From the NCBI RefSeq assembly GCF_000328475.2, contig NC_026499.1:186001-250000 (forward strand): 64,000 bases of DNA. Reading direction: 5' to 3'. This DNA is from Mycosarcoma maydis. Taxonomy: Eukaryota > Basidiomycota > Ustilaginomycetes > Ustilaginales. A program made the position numbers and the translations under genes. Position 1 is the stretch's first letter, and the number at the start of each line of letters is the position of its first letter. Shown piece after piece: positions 52,069-62,581 of this stretch. The notes under the pieces were generated by a model. The model was not told where the DNA came from, did no database searches, and saw nothing but the letters and a program-made list of their open reading frames with translations.

Positions 52069-55000
52069 CTACGGGATATCAAGCTCGCCCTTGAGCTTCT
52101 TGATGAGCTTCTTCTCGTCGGTCGAGATGCCGTCCCAGAAGTGAGCCTTGAGCGCGTCGATGGAAGCACGGCTGATGTGCGAAATGATCACGTCGTTCTC
52201 CTCAAAGTGACGGCCGAACATCTTGGCCGACTCGTGCACGGCATGCTCGATCTTGACGGCGACACCACCGCCGACATCCTTTTTGAGCACAACATCGCGC
52301 TCCTTGTGGTTGATCTCGAGCGACGTCACTTTACCCAGATGGACCACCGTCTTCTTTCGCGTGGTCGCGTCCGTTTTCACTACGCAAAGCGGCGTTCCTA
52401 CGCGCAACGTGCCATCGATAATGTCACAGCCAAGGATGATAGGATCACGCTTGGCGAAACAGGCAATCGTCTTGAGTCGACAAGGCCAGACTGCGGTTCC
52501 CGAAGCTTCCTTCTTTTTGCCATCCATGACCTCTTTGTGATACCTGGTGAAGTCGTTCTCGAGGTGGTAAATAATCCTGGCGGTGAAGATCTTGATTCCG
52601 AGCTCCTCGGCGAGCTTTTCGGCTTCTTTGTCGACGGGTACATCGAACGCCAAAATGACGGCCAGCTCCTTGGCCTTTTCGAGCATGGTCGAACATCGCA
52701 CCACGTCCTTCTTGAAGACGGGGCCGATGTTGATGCCGTTGACAGGAATCTTGCTGACACGCAAGAATTCAAGCAAAGCTTCGAGCGAACCAAGCGTCGA
52801 TGCTTGCACGCAGACACCGCGGCCCGAGGTGTCAATCGAGTTCATGAGCGAGCTGAGATCGCTCATCACTTCATCCTTGAGGTCCTCCTCGTCATCGTCA
52901 GGGCCGACCACCAACAATCTGGAACCGGCAATCGCCTTTTCAAGATCGGGTGCGGCGATCTTGACACCGAGCGCAGCTTTGACCATCTTGTGGTGCACAT
53001 AGGCACCCTTGACACGCATCTCCTTGAGAGGTTGCGGTGTGAGCAGTGCTCTCACCTGCGTTACAATAGGTCCGTTGAGACCGCAGACGACGATGCGGTC
53101 GCCTTCGTGCATGACACCGTTGGAGAGGACGACATCGATCGTGGTCCCGAGACCCTCGATCACCTTGACTTCGAGCACGGTGCACTCGAGCTCGGAAAGG
53201 TACATGAGTTTCTCGCTCATACGCGTCTGGGTGAGCTCGATGATGAGACGCAACATGTCTGGAATACCCTCACCAGTGTGGGCCGAGGTGGGAACAAGAC
53301 TAACGTTTCGGCCCATGTTCTTGTTGTCGTAGTAGGGCACTGCGTTGAGACCCTGTTCGGCAAACTGGACGATGACCTGGTTGGTACGCTCGTCGAACTC
53401 ATTGCGGGTTGCCCGCTGCTGCTTGGCCAAACTGTCGCGGAAGGCGTTGTTGGGGATAGGCTCCCAGCCATAGAGACGGTCGATCTTGTTGAGGGCAACG
53501 ATGAAGGGCGTCTTTTTGTCTCGGAGCAAGCGAATAGACTCGATGGTCTGAGGTTCGAGACCGTGCATGATGTCGACCACGAGAATGGCGATGTTGCAGA
53601 GCGAAGAGCCACGGGTACGAAGATTGGTGAAAGACTCGTGTCCTGGTGTGTCAATGACGAGGAGACCAGGAACCTTGTACTCGAATGGCGAGTCCTTGTC
53701 GAGAACGGCGGTCTTGGATTGAAGTACTTCGGTGGGGAAGTAGGTGGCACCGATCTGCTGCGTAATACCACCGGCTTCGCCCTCCTGAACGTTGGTCTGA
53801 CGAATCTTGTCGAGAAGTTTGGTCTTGCCCGTGTCGACGTGTCCGAGAATACAGCAAATGGGCGATCGGAGGTCGTCGCGGCTTCGTGCAGCCATGGCCT
53901 GCTCGGTGCGCTCCTTTCTGCGTTCAGCGGCGGCAGACTTCCTCTCAGCGGCTTGACGCTGAGCCGAGGTGAGGCCGTCATCCTCGTCAGATTCGGACTC
54001 CGAGTCATCGTTGTCGCTGTCAGACTCGTCGTCGTCATCGTCGTCGTCGTCATCATCATCATCATCGTCGTCGTCGTCGTCGTTGTCCTCATCCTGAGCC
54101 TCGTCGTCCTCAGCAGCCTTCTTGGCCTTTGTAGCATCTTTGCCATTGGACTTGGTGGGGGCAGCTGCGTCCTTGGAGGCGGCGACGGGAGAGTCAGTCT
54201 TATCGTCGTCCGACTCGGCATCCCAGCTGTCCTTGATATCCTCGTCCTCGGATTCGGCATCCCAGCTGTCTTTGACTTGTTCATCTTGCTCAGCTGCGCG
54301 CTCGTCAGCTTTGACCACCTCAGCATTCTTCTGAGCAGATTCAGCCTCGCTTTCAGGAATGGCAGCTGTGGCTTGTGGCTTGTCCTCCTCTTCCTTGGAC
54401 TCGGCAGCCACGGGCTCAGGAACAGCAAGACCACCGTCGCGCTTCTGTGGGCCCTTTTTCTTTCGGTTTTCGACCACGGCACGTTTCTTGGCTGTAGGCT
54501 TGGAGCCGCCAGCCTCGCGGTTCTCTAGACCTTCGATCTTGATGTGACCAGCTTGAATCATGGCCTGCATCCTGGCTTCTGCAGCAGCCCTCTCGGCTTT
54601 TTGCTTGGGAGTCAAGAATTTGCCCTCTTTCTTGAGCTGTTCCTTTTTGGCCTTCTCCTTTTCCTTTTTGGCTTTTTTGGCAGCTTCTTTTCGCTCTTCT
54701 TCTTCCTTCTCGAGACGTTCGCGCTCCTCTTCGGCGCGAATAGCTTCGAGCCTGGCCTGCTCTGCCTCCTCCTCAGCCTTTTTCTGGGCGGCGATACGGG
54801 CCTGAAGCGCAGCGAGTTGTGGGTTCATTTTTTTGGGGGCGGCGGAAGGTGCTGGGGTAGCTGGCGGGGGAGGCTCGGCGCCCTTGCCCTTCTTCTTCTT
54901 CTTCTTATCAGATGTTGACGCTGGGGTAGCGTCAGCGGCGTCGTCCTTGGACGCGTCGGCAGCCTCGTCGTCGTTGGCGTCATCGTCCGCTACATCCTGT

Positions 55001-55746
55001 TTGGAGGTTTGTGATGCTGAAGCAGCCTTCTTGGCAGCGGCTTGTGCCTTCTTTTTGGCTTTCTCCTTTTCCTTTTTGAGCTTCTCCTTCTCCTTCTTTG
55101 TGAGAATGCGTGGGGTGTCATCGTCTTGAACATTGTCGGCATCATCTGCGACGTCTGTGTGCTTTTGTTCTTGCTTCTGCGCTCCCTTTTTCTGAGTCTT
55201 GTCTTCTGGGAACTCATCATCGAGCATGTCATCGATGGTACCTTGGAGAGGAGCCTTGCTGACGAGGTCTTTGTCTGCCTCGGCCTCTGCGTCAGCAGGA
55301 GCTGCAGCGTTGCCGCTGACGTCTTGGGCGAACTCGTCAAAGTCAAAGTCGTCGGTTTTCTTCTTTTTCTTCTTGTCCTTCTTGCCCTTTTTGCTAGCGT
55401 TTTTGATGGCACCCATCAGGCCGTAATTGTCGTCGTCGCCATCATCGGCGACGGGTGCTGATGCTGGAGTTGGCTTGGAATCGGCCTTGTTACCGTTGGA
55501 GGTTTGTTTGTGGTCCTTCTTTGCAGGCGCGGCAGGTTCTTGCTCTTCCTGCTCTTCCTGCTCGTCCTGCTCGTCCTCTGCGTCATCGAGTGACATTGCA
55601 GCAAAAAGATTCTTGGCCTTGTGAGCGGGGAGGTGGTCATCATCATTGTTGTCGTTGAGAGCAGAGTTGTTGCTATCGATGGATTCGCCGGCTTCATCCC
55701 AGAAGTCTCCGGCACCGCCCTTCTTGGCGCCTTTCTTCTTTCCCAT
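52069..55746 (-). CDS. FUN12: eIF5B, translation initiation GTPase
   Basis: The protein is 1225 residues from ATG 55746-55744. The first 600 residues are highly charged, with Lys/Glu coiled-coil stretches ([20 protein letters not shown]) and an Asp run of over 15; this part is variable in the family. The GTPase domain then shows all motifs: G1 [13 protein letters not shown]2 [13 protein letters not shown]3 DTPGHESF, G4 NKIDRLYGW. Domains II to IV follow, ending [12 protein letters not shown]. eIF5B joins the ribosomal subunits and checks initiator tRNA in the last step of initiation. The length and architecture match fungal eIF5B. It is divergent from CGR1, which acts in ribosome assembly. 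Confidence 0.96.
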   Translation of the reverse strand: MGKKKGAKKGGAGDFWDEAGESIDSNNSALNDNNDDDHLPAHKAKNLFAAMSLDDAEDEQDEQEEQEEQEPAAPAKKDHKQTSNGNKADSKPTPASAPVADDGDDDNYGLMGAIKNASKKGKKDKKKKKKTDDFDFDEFAQDVSGNAAAPADAEAEADKDLVSKAPLQGTIDDMLDDEFPEDKTQKKGAQKQEQKHTDVADDADNVQDDDTPRILTKKEKEKLKKEKEKAKKKAQAAAKKAASASQTSKQDVADDDANDDEAADASKDDAADATPASTSDKKKKKKGKGAEPPPPATPAPSAAPKKMNPQLAALQARIAAQKKAEEEAEQARLEAIRAEEERERLEKEEEERKEAAKKAKKEKEKAKKEQLKKEGKFLTPKQKAERAAAEARMQAMIQAGHIKIEGLENREAGGSKPTAKKRAVVENRKKKGPQKRDGGLAVPEPVAAESKEEEDKPQATAAIPESEAESAQKNAEVVKADERAAEQDEQVKDSWDAESEDEDIKDSWDAESDDDKTDSPVAASKDAAAPTKSNGKDATKAKKAAEDDEAQDEDNDDDDDDDDDDDDDDDDDDESDSDNDDSESESDEDDGLTSAQRQAAERKSAAAERRKERTEQAMAARSRDDLRSPICCILGHVDTGKTKLLDKIRQTNVQEGEAGGITQQIGATYFPTEVLQSKTAVLDKDSPFEYKVPGLLVIDTPGHESFTNLRTRGSSLCNIAILVVDIMHGLEPQTIESIRLLRDKKTPFIVALNKIDRLYGWEPIPNNAFRDSLAKQQRATRNEFDERTNQVIVQFAEQGLNAVPYYDNKNMGRNVSLVPTSAHTGEGIPDMLRLIIELTQTRMSEKLMYLSELECTVLEVKVIEGLGTTIDVVLSNGVMHEGDRIVVCGLNGPIVTQVRALLTPQPLKEMRVKGAYVHHKMVKAALGVKIAAPDLEKAIAGSRLLVVGPDDDEEDLKDEVMSDLSSLMNSIDTSGRGVCVQASTLGSLEALLEFLRVSKIPVNGINIGPVFKKDVVRCSTMLEKAKELAVILAFDVPVDKEAEKLAEELGIKIFTARIIYHLENDFTRYHKEVMDGKKKEASGTAVWPCRLKTIACFAKRDPIILGCDIIDGTLRVGTPLCVVKTDATTRKKTVVHLGKVTSLEINHKERDVVLKKDVGGGVAVKIEHAVHESAKMFGRHFEENDVIISHISRASIDALKAHFWDGISTDEKKLIKKLKGELDIP

Positions 55747-56494
55747 GATGATATGGAGACGCTATATGAGCGGTGTGCAGTAGCTCTTTGATTTGGGATA
55801 GGTGAGGCAGCAGTATTAGGGTGTCTGCAGTGACAAATATGTCGACGCCTAATCGGATGTTTGCTTGCTTCCGCCAAGAAAACCAACTAAGCAGGCGGTA
55901 GTGACCTCGGGATATGGTATGTGCAGATGATGGTGAGAATGCAGAACGAAGAAGAGGTTAAATCGTGATTTACTCGACTCGTAACTTGGCCTCTACAGCC
56001 AACAGTCACGAGTGTGGAACGAGAAAAAGAACCAAATTCACGACTCAGCCAGCGAACCAATCGTGAATAAAACAAAGATCAAACACGAATCTTGAATCAC
56101 GAATCACGAATGTGGCACTCTGTGACTGTTGAGCGAGGATCGTGAATCACTCGTGTCTCACGACTGACTGTGACTGTGGATTTATCGCGCAAGAAGAAAG
56201 AGGACTGATGAAGAAGAGAAATGTCATATTCACGATAGATGCAGAGCAGCACATTCGTGATCCACAATTCACGATTGCTTCGATTCACGAATTCACCCTT
56301 TTTCTTTCAATTTTTTGCTCGAATTTCTCCACATTTTTTTTTTTTGGTTTGTTTTGGTAGAAAAGATTTCGAGAGCTGAGCAAGACGGTGTTATGCAGTT
56401 GGTGAGTTGTGAGTGGCTTGGACCCTCGTAGACGTCGACCATCAACTATCGACCATCAAACGCACATCGACACCGGCTCGCCAGGTCCTTCAAG
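55747..56494. repeat. divergent eIF5B/CGR1 region with heptamers
   Basis: Heptamer and related CACGACTC copies lie from about 55960 to 56300, in both orientations. A T-run is at 56333-56346. No gene is recognised. Confidence 0.6.
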
Positions 56495-57168
56495 ATGTCG
56501 TCGAAAGCGTCCTACTCCAGTAGCGATATGCTGCCGCCAAAATCTACTAGCACCACCACGGTGTAAGTGACCGATTGGATGTATCGTTGATGCTGATGTT
56601 GTCCTTGACTGACAATATCGTAACTGCCTGGACCTTTTTTTTGTCTCGCCACGCCACAGAACGATCGCAGGAAAGAAGAAGACGACACCGTGGGAGAAGA
56701 AGATGGAGCAGCGGAGAAAGCAAGATTCTATCAAGCAAAGGGAGCGCGAGATGAAGGCCGAAAAGGAGTCCGAGGCGGAGAGGTACGCATCCATCCTTTG
56801 CTCGTGCGAGAACTCACTTACAAACCTCAACAGTTCTTGGGGCAGGTCTGTATACGGAGAGCATCAGAGACTGACCCATGTACAATCTCATTGTGCTCTG
56901 ACTTGTTGATGCTCTGCTCACAGGAAGAAACAGGTGACGCGCGAAAGGAAGCAGATGGCCGAAGAGAAGGCGCGACTCGAGATCATGGCACAAAAGGTAA
57001 GTAGTTAAAAGGTGCTTCGCACGGCGCTTTGCAATGGAGTACGTGAAAGGTATGCTGACGATCTCGTCTTTCTCGCGTCCGATCTCATAATTGCTCTAGA
57101 TGAGCGCCAAAAGACTTGCACGCAAGAAGCGTCGTCTGGGCATCACCAAAAAAGTCTCGCACGCCTAA
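56495..57168 (+). CDS. CGR1: CGR1-type rRNA processing protein (4 exons)
   Basis: Exons 56495-56562, 56660-56782, 56924-56996 and 57100-57168 join in phase to 110 residues. The protein starts MSSKASYSSSDMLPP; the family core follows as TIAGKKKTTPWEKKMEQRRK, QDSIKQREREMKAEKESEAE, R-KKQVTRERKQMAEEKARL and SAKRLARKKRRLGITKKVSH. The long basic/acidic single helix and the PWEKK motif are typical of Cgr1, a nucleolar protein needed for 60S pre-rRNA processing. Donors are GTAAGT, GTACGC and GTAAGT; acceptors are CAG, CAG and TAG. Three introns in so small a gene mean that no single frame shows it. Confidence 0.88.
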
Positions 57169-58631
57169 CGTTTACATTCATAGCACGCTGTTCACCTGTA
57201 CTTGTACCGATCGTCGATTCTGCCTGCCTAGAATCAGCAACCTCTTACCGCACTGATTTCCCACTCTAAAAACGAGCGACGAGCTTGTCTGTGGTACAGC
57301 ACCGGCGTCGCCTGTAGTTGGGTGCCATTCACGAGGTGGCGCTCAGAGTGCTGTAGAATATGGGCTCAGAGAGAAAGGCTTGACTCGACACATGCTCAAC
57401 AGCGCAATAGCGCAACGGTTGGGCAGTCGACAGATACATTCTCGACTTGCAAGGCACCGAAAGACCGAGCGACGGCTTTCTGATTCTTGTTGGCGTATGG
57501 CCGGCATGCTCATGACTGTACAGTGTAGCAGCATGGGTAGCAGCATCGTGCAAGCACGGTTAACGTTGGCATTTGTTGGATCTCTTTAACTAACCTACAC
57601 ACGAATATGACAGGTGCGTGCTAGACACCCTTTTGGTAACAGTCTGTGAGTCACGGTGGTTAAGCTTCCAGTGTTTGCGCGTACGTTTGCGTGTGGGCTG
57701 CCTGGACGCAACTGCGCTACTCGTGATTCACGATAAACCACGAACGATTCGTGATGAGTTGGAAGGATTAATCGTGAATGATTCGTGATTCTTTCTCACA
57801 CAGCAAACACCCACAACCAACTCATGACTGACCTGCGTGTTGACTCTACCTGAGTAGGTGCATGGGCCGTCGGGTTGAGTGCGGCTTGACGAATCCGCAT
57901 TCACGAAATCTATTCACGAAATCACGAATTAAAGAATGAAAAAGTCGTGAGCGCAGCGCAGCACATCGTAGCGTGATTCGTGATTGGTGATTCACGGCAC
58001 AGCCTAGAGAGTCTGAGTGAGAGTCTGAGTGTCGTCTTGCGCACACGGCAGCCACTAAAGGACTTGGGACTCGTAATTCACGACTCACGACTCACGATTC
58101 ACGATTGTGACTGTGACTGTGACTGTGACTGTGACTGTTTCTTTCTTTCTTTCGTTCGTTCTTTTCTTTCTTTTCTTTCTCTCCTTTATTACTACGTTTC
58201 CTTGATCATACTCGTGACTTACTTCCTTAATTACCTCCTCGCTTCATCTCAGCGACGAACTGTCACATCCCTCATCACTGTCATCTCGTTTTCATCTATT
58301 CCAATTTACTACCACCATCGCCTTGGCCAAGTGCGGATCAGCGAACCCATCGTATCCTCAAAAGCATACCAGCGGCTTGCAAGCAAACCACGTTCAAGCC
58401 GCATCCACCTCATTGTGAGTCAACGGTTGCAGTGTTGCTTCCAGTCGCACTCTATACGTTGATGGTTGCTGTTCCACTTTAATCTGACACGCCGTCTTCT
58501 ACCTTTTACAGCGATAATATCGCCGAGTCCGGTCTGCATTGCCTCCTTCTTGCATCCTTTGACCGCTCATTTCTCCCGAGTCGGTCCTAAAAAATCCTCA
58601 GCGATACGTTTCGTTGTTTTTCCACTGCATC
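57169..58631. repeat. intergenic with heptamers and TGTGAC repeat
   Basis: No gene recognised. Heptamers lie at 57715-57795 and 57900-58105. Five TGTGAC units lie at about 58106-58135, then a TTTC-rich tract to about 58185. Confidence 0.6.
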
Positions 58632-61118
58632 ATGGCTTCCAACACCAACAACGCTCGCCCTTCCGCACACCATCACAAGGCGCCCGCAGCCGCGTCTGAC
58701 GCAACCGCAGCTGCAGCCGCTCAAAACCATGCTGGCCTCAGACCACCTTCGTCCGGTGCGCCGCCTCGAACCCCCAGCCAGGCGTCTTCGCACCGCAGCA
58801 GCCGAGCCTCCGCAGCACCGGGCGTGAAAGCGTCTTTCTCGGTCTCGGAGCCTCCTTACGTGATCGACGGCCCTGGTGGCAGGATCGCTTGTGTCGCCGA
58901 CGTACGTGGCAACCTCTCGCTCCTCAACCAGATTGCCGCCGAGACGGGCGCTCAAGCCATCATCCATACCGGTGACTTTGGTTTCTACGACAATGCCAGC
59001 TTGGAGCGCATCAGCGACCGCACCCTGCGTCATCTTGTGCAGTACTCGACGCTCATCGATGCGGCGCTTCGCACCAAACTGCTCGCTGCGGACCCGCCTC
59101 GTGGACCAGCTGCCACCGAAAAGGCATCTTCGGCGATCGGTATGCGTCAGCACATTGCGCAGCAGCAAGGCGGCTTGCGCCTCTCCGAGTTCTCTGAGCT
59201 GCTCACGGGCAAGATCAAGCTTCAGGTGCCTGTGTTCACCGTCTGGGGTGCTTGCGAGGACGTTGCGATCCTGGAACGCTTCCGCACGGGCGAATACCGC
59301 GTGCACAACCTGCACGTGCTGGACGAGGCCACCACGAAGGCGATCGAGGTGGGCGGCGTTCGTTTGCGCCTGTTTGGCCTAGGCGGCGCACTGGTTCTGC
59401 ACAAGCTGTTTGACAACGGTGAAGGTGCAGCGACGATCGCTGGCGGTCAGGGAACCATGTGGACCACCGCTCTGCAGATTGGCGAGCTCGTCGACACGGC
59501 CCAAAAGACATTTGACCCGACCGAGACGCGTCTACTGGTCACGCACGCCTCGCCCGGTCGCGAAGGGCTGCTGGCTCAACTCGCACTGGCGCTCAAGGCG
59601 GACCTCACAGTGAGTGCTGGTCTGCACTTCCGATACGGTGTATCGTACAACGAGTTCAGCGTGCAGCACGACGCCGACAACTATCACAACAAGCTGCAGC
59701 ACGCCAAACACGCGTTTGGCGAGATCTGGGATACGGTCAAGACGCAGGTGGATGCAGTGATTGACGAGAACCAGAGGATTCTGCTCAACAACGCACTCGC
59801 GGTGGCGAACCGAGTGGCTCCCACGTCCACGGCCACTGGCGCTGCAAGCGAAGAACCGGCTTGGAAGAACACGTGGAACTGGAACCTACCCGATGCGGCG
59901 TACGGTCACCTGGTGCTCAGCATTCGCGACGGCAGGGTGAGTGCCGAGACCAAGTCGCAGGGCTTCAACTTTGGCTATCGCAGGAGCGGTCAACCCATGG
60001 GCGCGGTGACTGCCACCGCTGTGCCCGGTGCAGTGGAGGCTGGCGTGGGCACCAAACGCGCTCCCGCAGCGCCACCAGCCACAGCTGCTCCGGCGGTCGG
60101 CGCGCAAAAGACGAATGCGACTGCGGCTTCTGGCTCGGCTACGCCGGTCAAGGACAAGGCTGCCAACGCGAAACCCGCCGAGCCCAACAACGGTGCTGGT
60201 GCTGGTGCTAATGCTGCATCGAGCGGCGGTAGTGCTGCGGCTGGAAAGCCCACTAGCGCTGCTTCTGCTTCTGCTGCTGCTACCACGGCTACCACGGCTA
60301 CCACGGCCGCTGTTGCTGGATCGACGACCAAGCCTTTGAAAGAGAAGAAAGAGCGTGGGGCGCGCGGTGAGCGCGGACATGGACACGAATCGAGTGCTTC
60401 GCGATCGGACGTCGAGGGAGGTGTGACGTCTGGCACGGACGGGCGCAGATCGCCAGTGTCGAGTGCACGCAAGGTGCGCAATGCGTATACGCTGTATGTG
60501 TCGCAGCTCAAGGAGGCGCTCCCAGTAAGCGAGGACGAGCTGCGCGCGTACTTTGGTGCGGCAGCAGCAGGCATTACGGGGATCAAGCTGGTGTTTGACA
60601 AGCCGCACAGGCGGACGACGTCGAGTGGCAGGGATGAAGCCGATCTGCCGAGGAGGCAGAGGCCGTTTGCGTATGTCGAGTTCAAGGACGAACGCGCCAT
60701 GCTTGCGGGCTTGCAGAGATACGGCAATGTGATCAAGGGCGACATCACGCCCGAGTTGGAACAGGCGGATAGCAACAAGCAGCAGCAGGAGGTGTTGCAC
60801 AAGTCAGATTCTGATAGGGACAAGGAGAGGCAGACGGATGGCACGAGGAGTGCCGATGACAAGTCGCACAAGTCGGCCAGGCACAGGAGGGACAAGAAAC
60901 CAGAAAAACCCGACTCGAACATCGCCGAGACCAGCGACCCCTCGTCAAGCCACAATAGAAACAAGAAGAAGAACGCCACAAAGGACAGGAAGCCGCGCGA
61001 CAAGCATGCCGTAGACACTCCTGCCGCTACGTCCACTCCTGCCACTGCCACTGCACCTGCACCTGCATCTGCCACGCCTGCGCCTCCCGCGCCCGCACCC
61101 GCACCCGCTTCCGAGTAG
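58632..61118 (+). CDS. DUF2433 calcineurin-like phosphoesterase-fold protein with RRM
   Basis: The protein is 828 residues from ATG 58632 (MASNTNN); the longer frame starts with TTG. Residues about 85-445 are the fungal DUF2433 domain: IACVADVRGNLSLLNQIAAE, AIIHTGDFGFYDN, VFTVWGACEDVAILERFRTG, LHKLFDNGEGAATIAGGQGT, THASPGREGLLAQLAL and LHFRYGVSYNEFSV. These occupy the places of the DxH, GDxx, GNHE and GHxxH motifs of metallophosphoesterases, but several metal-ligand positions differ (DVRG, GACE), so catalysis is doubtful. An Ala/Thr-rich linker with TAT repeats follows; residues about 616-700 look like an RRM (NAYTLYVSQLKEALPVSEDE, RPFAYVEFKDERAMLAGLQR). An RNA-linked role is inferred. The charged tail ends in Pro/Ala repeats. 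Confidence 0.8.
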   Translation: MASNTNNARPSAHHHKAPAAASDATAAAAAQNHAGLRPPSSGAPPRTPSQASSHRSSRASAAPGVKASFSVSEPPYVIDGPGGRIACVADVRGNLSLLNQIAAETGAQAIIHTGDFGFYDNASLERISDRTLRHLVQYSTLIDAALRTKLLAADPPRGPAATEKASSAIGMRQHIAQQQGGLRLSEFSELLTGKIKLQVPVFTVWGACEDVAILERFRTGEYRVHNLHVLDEATTKAIEVGGVRLRLFGLGGALVLHKLFDNGEGAATIAGGQGTMWTTALQIGELVDTAQKTFDPTETRLLVTHASPGREGLLAQLALALKADLTVSAGLHFRYGVSYNEFSVQHDADNYHNKLQHAKHAFGEIWDTVKTQVDAVIDENQRILLNNALAVANRVAPTSTATGAASEEPAWKNTWNWNLPDAAYGHLVLSIRDGRVSAETKSQGFNFGYRRSGQPMGAVTATAVPGAVEAGVGTKRAPAAPPATAAPAVGAQKTNATAASGSATPVKDKAANAKPAEPNNGAGAGANAASSGGSAAAGKPTSAASASAAATTATTATTAAVAGSTTKPLKEKKERGARGERGHGHESSASRSDVEGGVTSGTDGRRSPVSSARKVRNAYTLYVSQLKEALPVSEDELRAYFGAAAAGITGIKLVFDKPHRRTTSSGRDEADLPRRQRPFAYVEFKDERAMLAGLQRYGNVIKGDITPELEQADSNKQQQEVLHKSDSDRDKERQTDGTRSADDKSHKSARHRRDKKPEKPDSNIAETSDPSSSHNRNKKKNATKDRKPRDKHAVDTPAATSTPATATAPAPASATPAPPAPAPAPASE

Positions 61119-61483
61119 TCCACCTCTGTTGCCTCCCAACGCATCATTCCCAGTCCATCTCAATCACTCATGAATGTCCGCCTCGACGCCGCGCTGTGTG
61201 CCCTACTCGTGTTCGCGATTGTGCATGTTCGAGTGAGCATTCAAGACTGCCTCAACACGGCCGTGCGCGCAAACAAGTACAAGCTTGCAGGCAGGACTGA
61301 GCAATTTGCCAACGTAGGTCAAGCCCAATCACGAATTGTGTAGACTGACAACACGATCAAACCACAAGCAACAAGAGAGAACCAGACAAGCCCATAGCCA
61401 ACCAAAAAGAAAGAATAACTAAAACAAAAAAAGGGAAAGGGAAAAAGAAAACACGCTGAGCTGCGCTGCGCTGCGGGTTGGGT
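61119..61483. other. intergenic between convergent DUF2433 and bHLH genes
   Basis: It holds two 3' ends. The stretch near 61375-61455 is A-rich. No gene is recognised. Confidence 0.5.
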
Positions 61484-62581
61484 TCAACGCGACATGTGGC
61501 TGTAGTCGGCTCGGTGACTATTCAAGTGTGAATGCTGCTCGTTTTCAAGTGTCACCGAAGCAGCGCCACCAGCAGAGCCAGCAGAACCAGCAGAACCAGC
61601 AGAACCAGCAGAACCAGCCGAATCAGCAGCAGCACCACCGGAGCGCGGACGTCCTAGCTGAGCCCTCAAAAGGTCCAACTCGGCCAGCAGCTCGTTCTTC
61701 TCATCGGCGAGCTGAGCAATGTGTTCGACCGCCTTGCTGAGGATCTCCCACTTGGACGTCTTGGGTCCTTTGTCGACGGGCAGCTGATCGCGCAGGTCGT
61801 CAAAGAGCTCCTTCATCTCCTTGCGACGCTTTCGCTCGGCAAGCTTGTGGCTGACGCGAAGCTCGGGAGATCGACTGTACGGCTTCGAGTCCTTGTCCAC
61901 CAAGAGATGCTTGGAGGCGCCTAGGCTGCTCGTCGAACCACGTCGAGATTCCGAGAGAAGACCGCCGCCTTCGATCAGGGCACCTCCTCCTTCGCCGTCG
62001 GGAGCACTGAGGTGAGGTATGCGCGGATGAGATTGCTTGTCATCCAGTCGATACTCGGGGTTGGGTGGAGGAGGATAGCTGCCAAATTGGTAGTTGGATT
62101 GGATCTGGCCGTGACGAGAAGTTTCGGAGGCGTCGTGCGATGCATTTGTGGGCAGGCTCGGATGAGCGATCGTACCAGACGCGTGGTGGTGATCGTCGGC
62201 AGAGTGCGAGTGGATAAGAGGGGTGGGGCTGTTGTTCTGGCTCATAAAACGAGACGAGTGGAGACCCGAGTGACCTGGACTAGCGAAGGGGCTAGCGTGA
62301 GCCGAAGGCACGGTGGGCTCGATCTGGACGCTGCGACGCCTAGGGGCGTCAAAGAGGCTAGGACTGGCATACGACGAGCCCGAGCTAGCGCCATGGGAAA
62401 AGCTGGCGCTCGCCGAGGCGGCTAACGAGGCATGCAGGCTGGGATCGGTGGAGCCTCTACGACCGGCATTGTAGTGGTATCCGTGACGCTCTGCTGAGGG
62501 TTCGAGTGGTGGCAGCGGACTGAGGTGAGGAGGAAGGTGCGGATGTGGGCGCGAACTGGGATAGTGATTGGCCGCCATCAT
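61484..62581 (-). CDS. bHLH transcription factor
   Basis: The protein is 365 residues; two ATG codons open the frame (62581 and 62578). The first 230 residues are Ser/His/Pro-rich and disordered. Residues about 237-290 form the bHLH: basic region VSHKLAERKRRKEMKELFDD with the His, Glu and Arg that contact a CACGTG-type E-box, helix 1 to LRDQLP, loop VDKGPKTSKW and helix 2 EILSKAVEHIAQLADEKNEL, which runs into a leucine-rich coiled coil (LLAELDLLRAQL). A GSAGSAGSAG repeat tail ends the protein. Similar fungal factors act in metabolism or development; the exact orthologue is not clear. No intron is needed. Confidence 0.85.
   Translation of the reverse strand: MMAANHYPSSRPHPHLPPHLSPLPPLEPSAERHGYHYNAGRRGSTDPSLHASLAASASASFSHGASSGSSYASPSLFDAPRRRSVQIEPTVPSAHASPFASPGHSGLHSSRFMSQNNSPTPLIHSHSADDHHHASGTIAHPSLPTNASHDASETSRHGQIQSNYQFGSYPPPPNPEYRLDDKQSHPRIPHLSAPDGEGGGALIEGGGLLSESRRGSTSSLGASKHLLVDKDSKPYSRSPELRVSHKLAERKRRKEMKELFDDLRDQLPVDKGPKTSKWEILSKAVEHIAQLADEKNELLAELDLLRAQLGRPRSGGAAADSAGSAGSAGSAGSAGSAGGAASVTLENEQHSHLNSHRADYSHMSR

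Noticed and set aside
52039..54528. 829-codon open frame opposite eIF5B
   Set aside because: It lies antisense to conserved eIF5B codons, its sequence mirrors their third-position bias, and it shows no domain.
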